64,000 nt of DNA from Bradyrhizobium sp. C9 (GTDB taxonomy: Bacteria > Pseudomonadota > Alphaproteobacteria > Rhizobiales > Xanthobacteraceae), in NCBI RefSeq assembly GCF_002532045.1, contig NZ_NWTG01000002.1:248001-312000 (forward strand), written 5' to 3'. The stretch's first letter is position 1. Every line of letters begins with the position of its first letter. Positions 46,089 through 55,380 of this stretch are shown here, in pieces. The position numbers and the translations under genes were made by a program. The notes beneath the pieces were generated by a model. It saw nothing but the letters and a program-made list of their open reading frames with translations, did not search any database and was not told the DNA's origin.

Positions 46089-46930
46089 TGCCCTCCCCGC
46101 GCGCCGAACGCGTCCTGCCAGCGCAGCAGCGGCGCGGCGGCGACCTCGATCAGCCAGTCGGTGAGCTTGCCGAGGATCGCGAAGATCACGATCGCGGCGA
46201 GGATCTGCGCCGGCTTGCCGAGTTGCTGGCCGTCGAGCAGGAGATAGCCGAGACCTTCGGAGGCGCCGATCAATTCGGCCGCGACCACGAACATCCAGCC
46301 GAGGCCGAGGCCGACCCGCAGCGACACCACATAGGCCGGCAGCACCGCCGGCAACAGGATGCGGCGGATCATCGCCGGTCCGGAGAGGCGGAACACGCGG
46401 CCGACCTCGACGATCTTGCGATCGACCGCCAGGATCGCGCCCATCACGCCGAGATAGATCGGAAAGAACACGCCGACCGCGATCAGCGCGACCTTCGAGG
46501 TTTCGAAGATGCCGAGCCAGAGCACGAACAGCGGCACCCAGGCGAGCGAAGGGATCGCACGCAGCGCCTGTACGGTCGGATCAAGCAGCCGCTTGGCAAA
46601 ATCCCAGTAGCCGGAGATCGCACCCATGATGGTGCCGGCGACGACGCCAAGCGCAAAACCCGCGCCGACGCGCCAGAGCGTCGCCAGGATATGGCGCGAC
46701 AGCTCGCCGCTTTTGGCGAGCGCCACGATGGTCTCGAACACCTTCGACGGCGGCGGCACCAGGCGGCCGTTGGAATAGCCGAGAGCAACGACCAGTTCCC
46801 AGCCCAGCGCGAGCGCGACCGGCAGCACGAGCCCGAGCACCGGGCGCGCATAACGCGACCACCGCGCCGCCGCCGCCGCACGCGGCGCGGCCGTCTGTTC
46901 CAGCGCAGGCAGGTCAACGGACATGGCCAT
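46085..46930 (-). CDS. Nitrate/sulfonate/taurine-type ABC permease
   Basis: This 281-residue protein has six membrane segments (VLGLVLPVALALGWELVVAL at the start) and the coupling motif EVGRVFRLSGPAMIRRILLPAVLPAY. ALRAIPSLAWVPLFVLWLGI is the hallmark of the SsuC/TauC family. It forms the inner-membrane channel with the ATPase. Its start lies 89 bases from the solute-binding gene, and a strong hairpin occupies that gap. Confidence 0.93.
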   Translation of the reverse strand: MAMSVDLPALEQTAAPRAAAAARWSRYARPVLGLVLPVALALGWELVVALGYSNGRLVPPPSKVFETIVALAKSGELSRHILATLWRVGAGFALGVVAGTIMGAISGYWDFAKRLLDPTVQALRAIPSLAWVPLFVLWLGIFETSKVALIAVGVFFPIYLGVMGAILAVDRKIVEVGRVFRLSGPAMIRRILLPAVLPAYVVSLRVGLGLGWMFVVAAELIGASEGLGYLLLDGQQLGKPAQILAAIVIFAILGKLTDWLIEVAAAPLLRWQDAFGARGGQ

Positions 46931-46988
46931 AGCAAGAACTATTCTTCCGGCGGGATTGCAAGGTGGGGATCGCCCCCGTCCATTCTAC

Positions 46989-47014
46989 GTCGTCCCGGCG
47001 AAGGCCGGGACGAC
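46989..47014. repeat. Intra-operon GTCGTCCCGGC hairpin
   Basis: This perfect 11-bp stem (GTCGTCCCGGC/GCCGGGACGAC, four-base loop) sits in the 89-base gap between the solute-binding and permease genes of one operon. It is identical to the hairpin at 19706-19731. It could stabilise the upstream mRNA or reduce read-through, so that the binding protein is made in excess (inference). Confidence 0.7.
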
Positions 47015-47019
47015 AGTTG

Positions 47020-47994
47020 TTAATTCGTCGGCAGCGGGACCTGATCGTCGATCAAGCTGTCGAGCGCGGCCTTCACGTCGGTCTTGGCATCGATCACGCC
47101 GGCCTGTTGCAAGGCGAGGCCCGCGGCCAGGATCGACTCGCGCTGGGGGCTACCGATCCGGCTGTGGGTCAGCTCGGTGCGCTCCTTGAGCTGCTTGTCG
47201 ACCACGGCATCGGGCAGCTTGGTGACCGCGATGAAGGTCTTCTTCAGCTCGTCATAGTTCGCCAGCGAATATTTCCGCGCCTCTTCATAGGTGGCGAGCA
47301 CGCGGCGGACGATATCCGGATGCGCTTTCAAAAACTCCTCGCGCACATTGAGGATGCCCCAGGTGTTGGCGTCGGCCTTCCGGTAGAACAGCTTGGCGCC
47401 GTCCTCGACCTCGGCCTGCGCCATCATCGGGTCGAGGCCGGCCCAGGCGTCGACATCGCCGCGGATCAGCGCGGTCTTGCCGTCGGCGTGCTGCAGCAGC
47501 ACCGGGGTGATGTCCTTTTCCGTCAGGCCGGCGCCGAGCAGCGCACGGACCAGGAAGATGTGCGGGTCGGTGCCCCGGGTCACCGCGACGCGCTTGCCCT
47601 TGAGGTCGGCGACGGAGGCGATCTTGGAGTCCTTGGTGGTGACCAGCGCGGTCCATTCCGGGCGCGAATAGACATAGATCGACTTGATCGGGTTGCCGTT
47701 GATCCGGGCGACCAAAGCGGCCGAGCCCGCGGTCGAGCCGAGATCGATCGAACCGGCGTTGAGGAATTCGAGCGCCTTGTTGGAGCCGGCCGACTGCACC
47801 CAGACGATGCTGATGCCGTCCTTGGCGAACTCCTTCTCCAGCAGGCCCTTCTGCTTCAGGACCATCGACACCGGATTGTAGGTCGCCCAGTCGATCCGGA
47901 TCTCCTTCAGCGCGTCGGCGGCGAGAGCTGCGCCGGGCAGCAACGCGGAGATCGCGAACAGCGCCGCAAAAGCGCGCCGGGAAAATTTCTGCAT
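47020..47994 (-). CDS. SsuA/NrtA-type solute-binding protein
   Basis: This 324-residue protein has a signal peptide (RRAFAALFAISALLPGAALA) and a fold of the SsuA/ThiY/TauA type: SAGSNKALEFLNAGSIDLGSTAGSA-like region, VADLKGKRVAVTRGTDPHIF and IRGDVDAWAGLDPMMAQAEV. It would deliver an aliphatic sulfonate, nitrate or similar small ligand to the permease and ATPase genes downstream. GAGGGGG precedes the ATG. An A/T-rich stretch at 48014-48042 upstream probably contains the promoter. Confidence 0.9.
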   Translation of the reverse strand: MQKFSRRAFAALFAISALLPGAALAADALKEIRIDWATYNPVSMVLKQKGLLEKEFAKDGISIVWVQSAGSNKALEFLNAGSIDLGSTAGSAALVARINGNPIKSIYVYSRPEWTALVTTKDSKIASVADLKGKRVAVTRGTDPHIFLVRALLGAGLTEKDITPVLLQHADGKTALIRGDVDAWAGLDPMMAQAEVEDGAKLFYRKADANTWGILNVREEFLKAHPDIVRRVLATYEEARKYSLANYDELKKTFIAVTKLPDAVVDKQLKERTELTHSRIGSPQRESILAAGLALQQAGVIDAKTDVKAALDSLIDDQVPLPTN

Positions 47995-48191
47995 TGGTCG
48001 CCCCCTCAGGTTGATTAATAAACAGTCTTTTAATTCAATGAGTTAGCCTTGCGGTCAACGAGAAAATCTCTACCCTTTGTTTGGCGGCGCGAGAACGATC
48101 TTGCTCACGGCGTCGTCAGGAGAGCATGGAGCTGCTGTCCTTATACTTTGGTCAGTGACAGCAACAGCTCCGTCCGATATCGGAAGAACGT

Positions 48192-50984
48192 ATGGACAGC
48201 GTCGTAGCCGAAGTCCGCCCTGAAGCGGATGATCGTTTCGAGACCGAGCGGATCACCGCGGCGGTCAATGCACTCGCCGAACAGCATGCCGGGCGCGAGG
48301 ACCAGTTCCGCGCCGCGATGGCGCAGTTGCTCAAGGCCGAGCTGATCGCGGCGCGCGCCACGGCGCAGACGCTGCTGCTGAAGGACCGCCACGGCCGACG
48401 CTGCGCCGAACGGCTCTGCTTCGTGCAGGACGAGATCATCCGCATCCTCTACGCGGCGGCGACCCGGCATCTGTATCACTCGCCGATCCCCTCGGGCGCC
48501 GAGCGCATGGCCGTGGTCGCGACCGGCGGTTATGGCCGCGGGCTGATGGCACCGGAATCCGACATCGATCTGCTGTTCATCCTGCCCTATAAGCAGACCG
48601 CCTGGGGCGAGCAGGTCGCCGAAGCCATCCTCTACTGCCTCTGGGACATGGGGCTGAAGGTCGGCCACGCCACGCGCTCGGTCGACGAATCGATCCGCCA
48701 GGCGCGCGGCGACATGACGATCCGCACCGCGATCCTGGAGACGCGCTTTCTGACCGGCGACCAACCGCTCTACGACGAGCTGGTCGAACGCTTCGACAAG
48801 GAAGTGGTGCAGGGCACCGCGGCGGAATTCGTCACCGCCAAGCTCGCCGAGCGCGAGGAGCGGCATCGCCGCGCCGGCCAGTCGCGCTACCTGGTCGAGC
48901 CCAACGTCAAGGACGGCAAGGGCGGCCTGCGCGACCTGCATACGCTGTTCTGGATCGCGAAATACGTCTACCGGGTGCGCGAGACCGACGAGCTGCTGGA
49001 ACGCGGCGTGTTCGACGCGCAGGAATACCGCACGTTCCGCCGCTGCGCCGACTTCCTGTGGTCGGTCCGCTGCAATTTGCACTTTTTTGCCGGACGCGCC
49101 GAGGAGCGGCTGTCGTTCGACATGCAGCGCGAGATCGCGGTCCGCCTCGGCTACACCTCGCATCCCGGCATGCAGGACGTCGAGCGCTTCATGAAGCACT
49201 ACTTCCTGATCGCCAAGGACGTCGGCGACCTCACCGCGATCCTATGCGCCAAGCTCGAGGAGGAGCACAACAAGCCGGCGCCGGTGCTGAGCCGGATGGT
49301 GGCGCGGCTGCGGCCCGGCACGAAGCGGCGGCGGGTGGCCGGCAGCGACGACTTCATCGTCGACAACAACCGCATCAACCTCGCCGCGCCCGATGTGTTC
49401 AAGCACGATCCGGTCAATCTGATCCGGATCTTCCGCCTCGCGCAGCAGAACAACCTCGCCTTCCATCCCGATGCGATGCGCACGGTGACGCGCTCGCTGA
49501 AGCTGATCAACACCCAGCTCCGCGATAACGAGGAAGCCAACCGCCTGTTCATGGAGATCCTGACCTCGAACGATGCGGAGACCGTGCTGCGGCGGATGAA
49601 CGAGACCGGCGTGCTCGGCCATTTCATCCGCGCCTTCGGCAAGATCGTCTCGATGATGCAGTTCAACATGTACCATCACTATACGGTGGACGAGCATCTG
49701 CTGCGCTGCATCGGCTTCCTGCAGGACATCGAGCGCGGCGGCAATGAGGAGTTCACGGTCGCCAGCGACCTGTTCCGCAAGATCCGTCCCGAGCACCGCC
49801 CGGTGATCTATATCGCGACCCTGCTGCACGACATCGCCAAGGGCCGGCCGGAAGATCATTCGATCGCCGGCGCCAAGGTGGCGCGGCGGCTGTGCCCGCG
49901 GCTCGGCTTCTCCGCCGCCGACACCGAGCTGGTGGCGTGGCTGATCGAGGAACATCTGACGATGTCGACGGTGGCGCAATCGCGCGATCTGTCGGATCGC
50001 AAGACCATCGAGAATTTCGCCGCCGTGGTACAATCCGTAGAGCAGATGAAGCTGCTCACGATCTTGACCACCGCGGACATCCGCGGCGTCGGCCCGGGCG
50101 TGTGGAACGGCTGGAAGGCGCAGCTGTTGCGCACGCTGTACTATGAAACAGAGCCGGTGCTGACCGGCGGCTTCTCCGAGGTCAACCGCGCCCAGCGCAT
50201 CGCGGTGGCGCAGGCCGAGTTCCGCCGCGCCTTCACCGAGTGGCCGGAGGTCGAGCTCAACGCCTATATCGGCCGGCACTACCCCGCCTACTGGCTCAAG
50301 GTCGAACTGCAACGCAAGATCCGCCAGGCGCGCTTCATCCGCGCCAGCGAGCAGGCCGGCCACAAGCTCGCGATCAATGTCGGATTCGACGAGGTCCGCG
50401 CCGTCACCGAGCTCACGATCCTGGCGACCGACCATCCCTGGCTGCTGTCGATCATCGCGGGCGCCTGCGCCTCGGCCGGCGCCAACATCGTCGACGCGCA
50501 AATCTACACCACGACCGACGGCCGCGCGCTCGACACCATCTCGATCTCGCGCGAATACGACCGTGACGATGACGAGGGCCGCCGCGCGACGCGGATCGGC
50601 GAGATGATCGAGCAGGTGCTGGAAGGCAAGCTCAGGCTGCCCGAGGCGGTAGCCAAGCGCGCGGTGCGCAGCAAGGCGCGGCCGTTCATCGTCGAGCCCG
50701 AAGTGACCATCAACAACCAGTGGTCCGACCGCTACACCGTGATCGAGGTCTCCGGCCTCGACCGCCCCGGCCTGCTCTACCAGCTGACCACCGCGATCTC
50801 GAAGCTCAACCTCAACATCGCCTCGGCACATGTCGCGACGTTCGGCGAGCGCGCCCGCGACGTGTTCTATGTCACCGACCTGCTCGGCGCCCAGATCACC
50901 GCGCCGACCCGGCAGGCCGCGATCAAGAGCGCGCTGCTGCATCTGCTGTCGAGCGAGGACCAAGCGGCGAAGCCGGCGGCGTAA
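48192..50984 (+). CDS. glnD: Bifunctional uridylyltransferase/uridylyl-removing enzyme
   Basis: This 930-residue protein has the nucleotidyltransferase motif ATGGYGRGLMAPESDIDLLF near residue 115. The helical middle part contains YLVEPNVKDGKGGLRDLHTL, an HD domain TLLHDIAKGRPEDHS follows near residue 545, and two ACT domains near the C-terminus (LTILATDHPWLLSIIAGACA and SGLDRPGLLYQLTTAISKLN). GlnD senses glutamine through the ACT domains and uridylylates or deuridylylates PII, controlling nitrogen metabolism. The ATG at 48192 follows GGAAG. Length is normal for alphaproteobacteria. Confidence 0.97.
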   Translation: MDSVVAEVRPEADDRFETERITAAVNALAEQHAGREDQFRAAMAQLLKAELIAARATAQTLLLKDRHGRRCAERLCFVQDEIIRILYAAATRHLYHSPIPSGAERMAVVATGGYGRGLMAPESDIDLLFILPYKQTAWGEQVAEAILYCLWDMGLKVGHATRSVDESIRQARGDMTIRTAILETRFLTGDQPLYDELVERFDKEVVQGTAAEFVTAKLAEREERHRRAGQSRYLVEPNVKDGKGGLRDLHTLFWIAKYVYRVRETDELLERGVFDAQEYRTFRRCADFLWSVRCNLHFFAGRAEERLSFDMQREIAVRLGYTSHPGMQDVERFMKHYFLIAKDVGDLTAILCAKLEEEHNKPAPVLSRMVARLRPGTKRRRVAGSDDFIVDNNRINLAAPDVFKHDPVNLIRIFRLAQQNNLAFHPDAMRTVTRSLKLINTQLRDNEEANRLFMEILTSNDAETVLRRMNETGVLGHFIRAFGKIVSMMQFNMYHHYTVDEHLLRCIGFLQDIERGGNEEFTVASDLFRKIRPEHRPVIYIATLLHDIAKGRPEDHSIAGAKVARRLCPRLGFSAADTELVAWLIEEHLTMSTVAQSRDLSDRKTIENFAAVVQSVEQMKLLTILTTADIRGVGPGVWNGWKAQLLRTLYYETEPVLTGGFSEVNRAQRIAVAQAEFRRAFTEWPEVELNAYIGRHYPAYWLKVELQRKIRQARFIRASEQAGHKLAINVGFDEVRAVTELTILATDHPWLLSIIAGACASAGANIVDAQIYTTTDGRALDTISISREYDRDDDEGRRATRIGEMIEQVLEGKLRLPEAVAKRAVRSKARPFIVEPEVTINNQWSDRYTVIEVSGLDRPGLLYQLTTAISKLNLNIASAHVATFGERARDVFYVTDLLGAQITAPTRQAAIKSALLHLLSSEDQAAKPAA

Positions 50985-51003
50985 CGCGTCGCCTCTCTCC
51001 ACT

Positions 51004-51046
51004 CGTCATCCCGGGGCGCGCCTCTGGGCGCGAGCCCGGAATGACG
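51004..51046. repeat. CGTCATCCCGGG...CCCGGAATGACG palindrome
   Basis: CGTCAT(T)CC-type arms with GGGCGCG/CGCGAGCCC inner pairing form an imperfect hairpin of about 43 bases between the convergent glnD and glycosyltransferase genes. This is a common intergenic repeat type in these genomes and a plausible bidirectional terminator. Confidence 0.65.
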
Positions 51047-51084
51047 GCGGAAAAAAGCTGCGGCAAATCCCCGCGCATCCTGCC

Positions 51085-53031
51085 TCAACCGAACAGCCGC
51101 ATCAGCAGCGCCTTGCCGACCGGCGCCGCGCGCACGCTGCTGAAGGCGCGGACATATTCGCCGGCATAGAAGGCGCGCACCACATTGACCCGCGTCGCGA
51201 CCGCGTCTTCGAAACGGACGCCGAAGCCGTCACGGGTGCGGCGGACCACCAGCGCGCTCACGTTCTGGCCGTAGACGTTGCACTTGATCGAAGCGCCGAT
51301 GGCGGGCGGCGCGGGATCGATGAACCGCGCGCCCGAGATCGATATGTCGGCCATCCGCACCAGCCGCGGCTCGGCGCCCTCGTGCATCAGGATCGGCTCG
51401 TCGCGCTCGAAACGCTCGGCCTTGCGGCGCCGCGGCTGCTCGATGCAAATGAAGCACACGATCGCGAGCACAACGCAATTGTACAGGCTCCAGGCCAGCG
51501 CCAGCCCGCCATAGGCGATGTTTTCCCCGCGCAGATGCAGGATGAAGGCGTAGGCGATGGCCACCAGCGTGATCAGCAAGGCGCTGCCGTAGAGCCGCAG
51601 CAGCGGCCACTCGATGAAGCGCCGGTTGCGATCGCCGCCCTTGGCCGTCACCTTGAATTTGTGGCCTTGCGGCTTGGCGAGGCCGGTCACGACCGCCTTC
51701 AGCACCGCGGGCGCGGCGATATATTGCGAGACGTCGGTCATGATCGCGAGCGAGCGGCCACGCGAAATCCAGGCCATCGTGAAAGCGTGCCAGACATAGA
51801 ACGGCATGAAGTATTTCAGCAACTCGGACAGGTCGGCGTGGACAGCCTTGATCCCGAACAGCAAGAAGAGCCACGGCACGACCAGGCCGAACACCTTGGT
51901 GCTATAGACCGCCGCCCAACTCATGAAGGCATCGACCAGCGACAGCCGGTCCATGAATGCGAGCCTGGATTGCCGCGAGAACGGCCCGCTGCGGCCGCGG
52001 ACGATCTGCATGAAGCCGAGACACCAGCGCCCGCGCTGGGTGATGTATTCCTTCAATCCCTCCGGCGCGAGCCCGATGGTCAGGCGCTCGTTGAGATAGA
52101 CCGTGCGCAGGCCCTTCTCCTTCAGCCGCAGCGTGACGAGGTAGTCCTCCGTCACCGAGTCGGTCGGGAAGCCGCCGATCTGCATCAGGCCGGAAAAGCT
52201 GATCAGCGACGAGGTGCCGCAGCAGAATGCGGTGCCCCAGGCGTCCTTGGCCGGCATCAGGATGTCGAAGAAGAAGCGCTGCTCGTCGGGCCAGACGTCG
52301 GTCGCGGCGAGATTGGTCTGGATCGGATCCGGATTGATGAAATGCTGCGGCGTCTGCACGACGCCGACGGTGCCGTCCTGCATCAGGCTCATCGCTCGCG
52401 TCAGGAAGTCTGGCATTGGGACAAAATCCGCATCGAGGATCGAGACGAATTCCGGCCGGTCCGCCAGCGCGGACACGTGCTGGAGCGCATGATTGATGTT
52501 GCCGGCCTTGGCGTGGCGGTTGTCGGGACGGGTCAGGTAGTTGCAGCCGAGCTCCTGTGCGAGCCGGCGCAGCCAGAGCCTGCGCCCGTCGTCGAGCACC
52601 CAGACGCGATAGTTTGGGTAGTTGAGACCCGTCGCGCCGATGATGGTGCGCTCGAGGATCGCCTTTTCCTCGTTATACGTGCAGATGAAGACGTCGACGC
52701 GCGGCGCATCCGCCGACGCCTTGGATCCGCGCAGGATGGCGTTGACCTCGGGCGAGCGGTCGATGGTGCGGCTGAGAAACAGCAGCGACAGGCACACCGC
52801 GATCATTGAGGCCGCCTCCGCCGCCACGAAGGGATAGCCGATCAGCGCGTCGGCGGTGAGACTCACCGGCGGAAGAGTCTGGGTCACCCGCCAGACGAAG
52901 TAGTGCAGCAACAGCAGGAACGACATGCCGGTCATCAAGACGCGGGCCAGCGTCTGCTCGCGCCGGAGCAAGGGCAGGATCGCAAGGCAGGCACCGAAGG
53001 CGACCAGCCCGGGCGCAAATGCCGCCATCAT
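51085..53031 (-). CDS. Family 2 glycosyltransferase with C-terminal PilZ domain
   Basis: This 648-residue cellulose-synthase-like protein has two N-terminal membrane segments and a GT2 domain (about 110-400) with VFICTYNEEKAIL, WVLDDGRR, ILDADFVP, the base motif TED and the QRGRW motif. Four to five more membrane segments follow, then a PilZ-like domain near 550-640 with R-KAE-R and DISISGARF, the c-di-GMP-binding pattern. It would polymerise and export a beta-linked polysaccharide at the inner membrane, activated by c-di-GMP. The ATG at 53031 overlaps the HlyD gene stop. The polymer is unknown, and bcsB/bcsC-like genes are absent here. Confidence 0.88.
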   Translation of the reverse strand: MMAAFAPGLVAFGACLAILPLLRREQTLARVLMTGMSFLLLLHYFVWRVTQTLPPVSLTADALIGYPFVAAEAASMIAVCLSLLFLSRTIDRSPEVNAILRGSKASADAPRVDVFICTYNEEKAILERTIIGATGLNYPNYRVWVLDDGRRLWLRRLAQELGCNYLTRPDNRHAKAGNINHALQHVSALADRPEFVSILDADFVPMPDFLTRAMSLMQDGTVGVVQTPQHFINPDPIQTNLAATDVWPDEQRFFFDILMPAKDAWGTAFCCGTSSLISFSGLMQIGGFPTDSVTEDYLVTLRLKEKGLRTVYLNERLTIGLAPEGLKEYITQRGRWCLGFMQIVRGRSGPFSRQSRLAFMDRLSLVDAFMSWAAVYSTKVFGLVVPWLFLLFGIKAVHADLSELLKYFMPFYVWHAFTMAWISRGRSLAIMTDVSQYIAAPAVLKAVVTGLAKPQGHKFKVTAKGGDRNRRFIEWPLLRLYGSALLITLVAIAYAFILHLRGENIAYGGLALAWSLYNCVVLAIVCFICIEQPRRRKAERFERDEPILMHEGAEPRLVRMADISISGARFIDPAPPAIGASIKCNVYGQNVSALVVRRTRDGFGVRFEDAVATRVNVVRAFYAGEYVRAFSSVRAAPVGKALLMRLFG

Positions 53032-54398
53032 GGCTTTGCCGCATCCGTGTTGAACACCACCCGCCCGGTGCGGCCGACCGCGCATTCCTTGCCCGTGGTA
53101 TCGAGCTCCGGCATCGAGACCGTCACCCGATATGGCTCCTTGTTGAGCGCATCCGGATTGATCGCAAGGTTTGCGGGCGCACCCGACGCGCCGGTGAGAT
53201 TGACGATCTCACCCTGGATCGCGGCGCTGCCGTCGTTCGGCTCGAAGCTCGCCTGCTCGCCGAGCTTGAGGCGATTGTAGACGCCTTCGGTGACGTTGGC
53301 GGTAACCACGGCGCCCGAGCAATCGAGCAGCTTGAGCAAAGGCTGCCCGGCCCTGACGTCCTCGCCCGGCGAGGTCATCATCTCCCAGATGCGCCCGGCG
53401 ACCGGCGCCTTGATGTCGGCTTCCGCCCGGTTGACGTAATGCAGCTGCTCCGAGGCAATCTCGTGGGTGAGCCAATCGATCTCGGCATCGGAATGCGCGA
53501 GATCGGCACGCAGATCGCTGACGCGCTGGCGCATCTCCTCTTCCCGCTGCACGGAACTCGGCCGGTCGTTGTAGCTGTCGCCGAGATAGGTGCCGTTCCT
53601 TGCCGCCGTGAGTTCGACCTTGGCGGCATCGAGCCGGCGCTGCGCGCCGATCTCGGTTTGCTGGGCGATCGACTGCTCGCGCGTCAGCCGGGCCATTTCG
53701 ACCGTCGAGACGCTGCCCGATTTGATCAGCGACGAGGCGCGCTCGACCGCCGCCGTCGCTTCTTCCCGCCGCGCGGCCGCGGCCTCGATCGCGGTCTGGA
53801 TTTCGGCGATGCGCGCCTGGAGCTGTAGGATGCGACCATCGCGGAACTGGGCCGCCTGGCGGGCAAGGTCCTGTTGCGCCGTCTCGGCGGCGGCAAGCTT
53901 GGCGGCGAAACTCGGGCGCTCATTTTCCATCCGGGACATCTGCCGCCGAAGATCGTCGAGCCGCACGCGATCGCCGCGCGCGTTGACGACATGAAGGATC
54001 GCATCGCCCTCATGGACCACACTGAGCTGCGTCGAGCTTTGCTGCGGCTTCGCGCTCACGGTGCCGTCGATCGGCGAGCGCAAGGTCACGATCCGGGCAT
54101 TGACCACGGCCTCGACACTCGAGGTCTGCAGCACGGCCTTCAGTGGCAACCATCCGAACACGGCCACGATCGCAAGGCCGATGCCGACCTTGAGCAGGCG
54201 GCGAACCCACCGGCCCGCGCTTGCAGACGCTTCCGGGTGGGGCGTGCTGTCGCCGGCGGGTTCGCTGACCGGCTCGTCGTGCGCCGGCTGCAGCCGGTCC
54301 TGCAAGTCACGCTGCAATCCGCGTGCGCCTGCTTCCTCATCCTTGGCGACGGAAACATCGCCTTCGGGAAATGGCTTCTGGTGCTGTGCCTGATTCAT
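53028..54398 (-). CDS. HlyD-like membrane fusion partner of the glycosyltransferase
   Basis: This 456-residue protein has a cytoplasmic N-terminus of about 75 residues, one membrane segment (LLKVGIGLAIVAVFGWLPL) and a barrel-sandwich start ARIVTLRSPIDGTVSAKP. A long coiled-coil hairpin spans about 140-310, and the second half-lipoyl is ADIKAPVAGRIWEMMTSPGE. It is similar in layout to Alg44/HlyD partners of exopolysaccharide synthases, but without PilZ, which is instead on the synthase. It would guide the polymer through the periplasm. The four-base overlap with the glycosyltransferase gene implies coupled expression. Confidence 0.85.
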   Translation of the reverse strand: MNQAQHQKPFPEGDVSVAKDEEAGARGLQRDLQDRLQPAHDEPVSEPAGDSTPHPEASASAGRWVRRLLKVGIGLAIVAVFGWLPLKAVLQTSSVEAVVNARIVTLRSPIDGTVSAKPQQSSTQLSVVHEGDAILHVVNARGDRVRLDDLRRQMSRMENERPSFAAKLAAAETAQQDLARQAAQFRDGRILQLQARIAEIQTAIEAAAARREEATAAVERASSLIKSGSVSTVEMARLTREQSIAQQTEIGAQRRLDAAKVELTAARNGTYLGDSYNDRPSSVQREEEMRQRVSDLRADLAHSDAEIDWLTHEIASEQLHYVNRAEADIKAPVAGRIWEMMTSPGEDVRAGQPLLKLLDCSGAVVTANVTEGVYNRLKLGEQASFEPNDGSAAIQGEIVNLTGASGAPANLAINPDALNKEPYRVTVSMPELDTTGKECAVGRTGRVVFNTDAAKP

Positions 54399-54767
54399 GT
54401 TGACCGGCCCCTGAACTGTCAGTGCGCGAATCCAACGCACAGCTCCGCGGAGCGATGCCGTTGCCGGACCGATCCAATAATCAGGTGCTTCAAAAGCAGC
54501 TAAAGCGAACCGAGCATCTTTCGGAAAAATGTCTGCAGTTTGCGACGGTCGGAAGATCGATGGCGCAGCGACGGTGCCGACCTTGTTCCTCCGCCATTGG
54601 GCAGGCGACGGAGAAAACTGAGCCCGGAATCCATCAGGGCCGGGGCTAGACGGGGAGTGGATTCCGGGCTCTCACGGAGGCTGTTGTCGGACCCGTTTTG
54701 CGCGACCCAGGCGTGAGCAGCCAGCGCGTCGGTCCCGGCAGCCTGCCGGACTTGGATCCAGAGCGGG
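54399..54767. other. Gene-free region with one inverted repeat
   Basis: This 369-base region upstream of the HlyD-like gene shows no convincing ORF. It should contain the promoter for the polysaccharide operon. The recognisable structure is the inverted repeat at 54620-54671. Confidence 0.5.
54620..54671. repeat. GAGCCCGGAATCCA inverted repeat
   Basis: A perfect 14-bp inverted repeat (54620-54633 and 54658-54671) flanks a 24-base G-rich loop. It looks like another member of the dispersed palindromic repeats of this genome. Confidence 0.7.
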
Positions 54768-55025
54768 CTACGATCCTGGATCCGGCACGTTCTGCAGCGC
54801 CGCGAGGCTTGCCCCCAGCAAGGCCAGGTAGCTCGCCTGACAGAGCACCACGCTCAAATCGAAGACGTCGAGTAGATCGATCCAGGGGTCGCCGACCTGC
54901 ACGCTCGCTGCTTGCTTGCCGCCGTCGATGACGGAGGGCTGGAAGCTGCGGTTACGCGTCCGACGCACGGTCTCCCGCTCGACGTCGTCGGAGCAAACGA
55001 TCAGATGCAGGCGCGTGTTGGGCAT
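54768..55025 (-). CDS. Small hypothetical protein
   Basis: This 85-residue frame begins MPNTRLHLIVCSDDVERETV and has a hydrophobic C-terminal part (LLDVFDLSVVLCQASYLALL). GGGAG lies five bases before the ATG, an ideal spacing, which supports expression. I recognise no family, and the G+C bias at third positions is modest, so it may be a false ORF. Confidence 0.45.
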   Translation of the reverse strand: MPNTRLHLIVCSDDVERETVRRTRNRSFQPSVIDGGKQAASVQVGDPWIDLLDVFDLSVVLCQASYLALLGASLAALQNVPDPGS

Positions 55026-55380
55026 TTCATCTCCCGTCTCTGATTGACGATGGCTGAACCCCGAAAGGCCTCTACTGTCATCGAGTTACCCAGTAAGCGT
55101 AGCCAGCGGGAGGGAACCGGCCATTGAACGGAGGTTGATCCGGCCGTTACATTCGGATGGGGACGACATACTTTGGTTTAGCCGCAACCTGGACCTGCGT
55201 TCGTCTGGCGATTGCGCTTTCCGCGCGATCTCGCACGAGGCGAGCGGATCGCCAAAAAACGCCCCACGATCCGGTTCGGACGTCGAGAAAGCTGCTAACA
55301 TGCAGTTAGTTAGGAGGGCGACGTTGTCGCCGCTGATGGTAGCGGTCACCTAGCGACGCAGCGCGGCCCACGATGGCCAA
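55026..55380. other. Intergenic region upstream of the histidine kinase
   Basis: This stretch of 355 bases has no convincing gene; the 72-codon frame at 55135-55353 starts with TTG and lacks a ribosome-binding site. An inverted repeat CTAAC-ATGCA-GTTAG at 55295-55309 lies about 70 bases before the kinase start and may be a regulatory site. Confidence 0.45.

Noticed and set aside
55135..55353. 72-codon open frame upstream of the histidine kinase
   Set aside because: It has a TTG start without a ribosome-binding site, no family resemblance, and competes with an equally long frame on the other strand.
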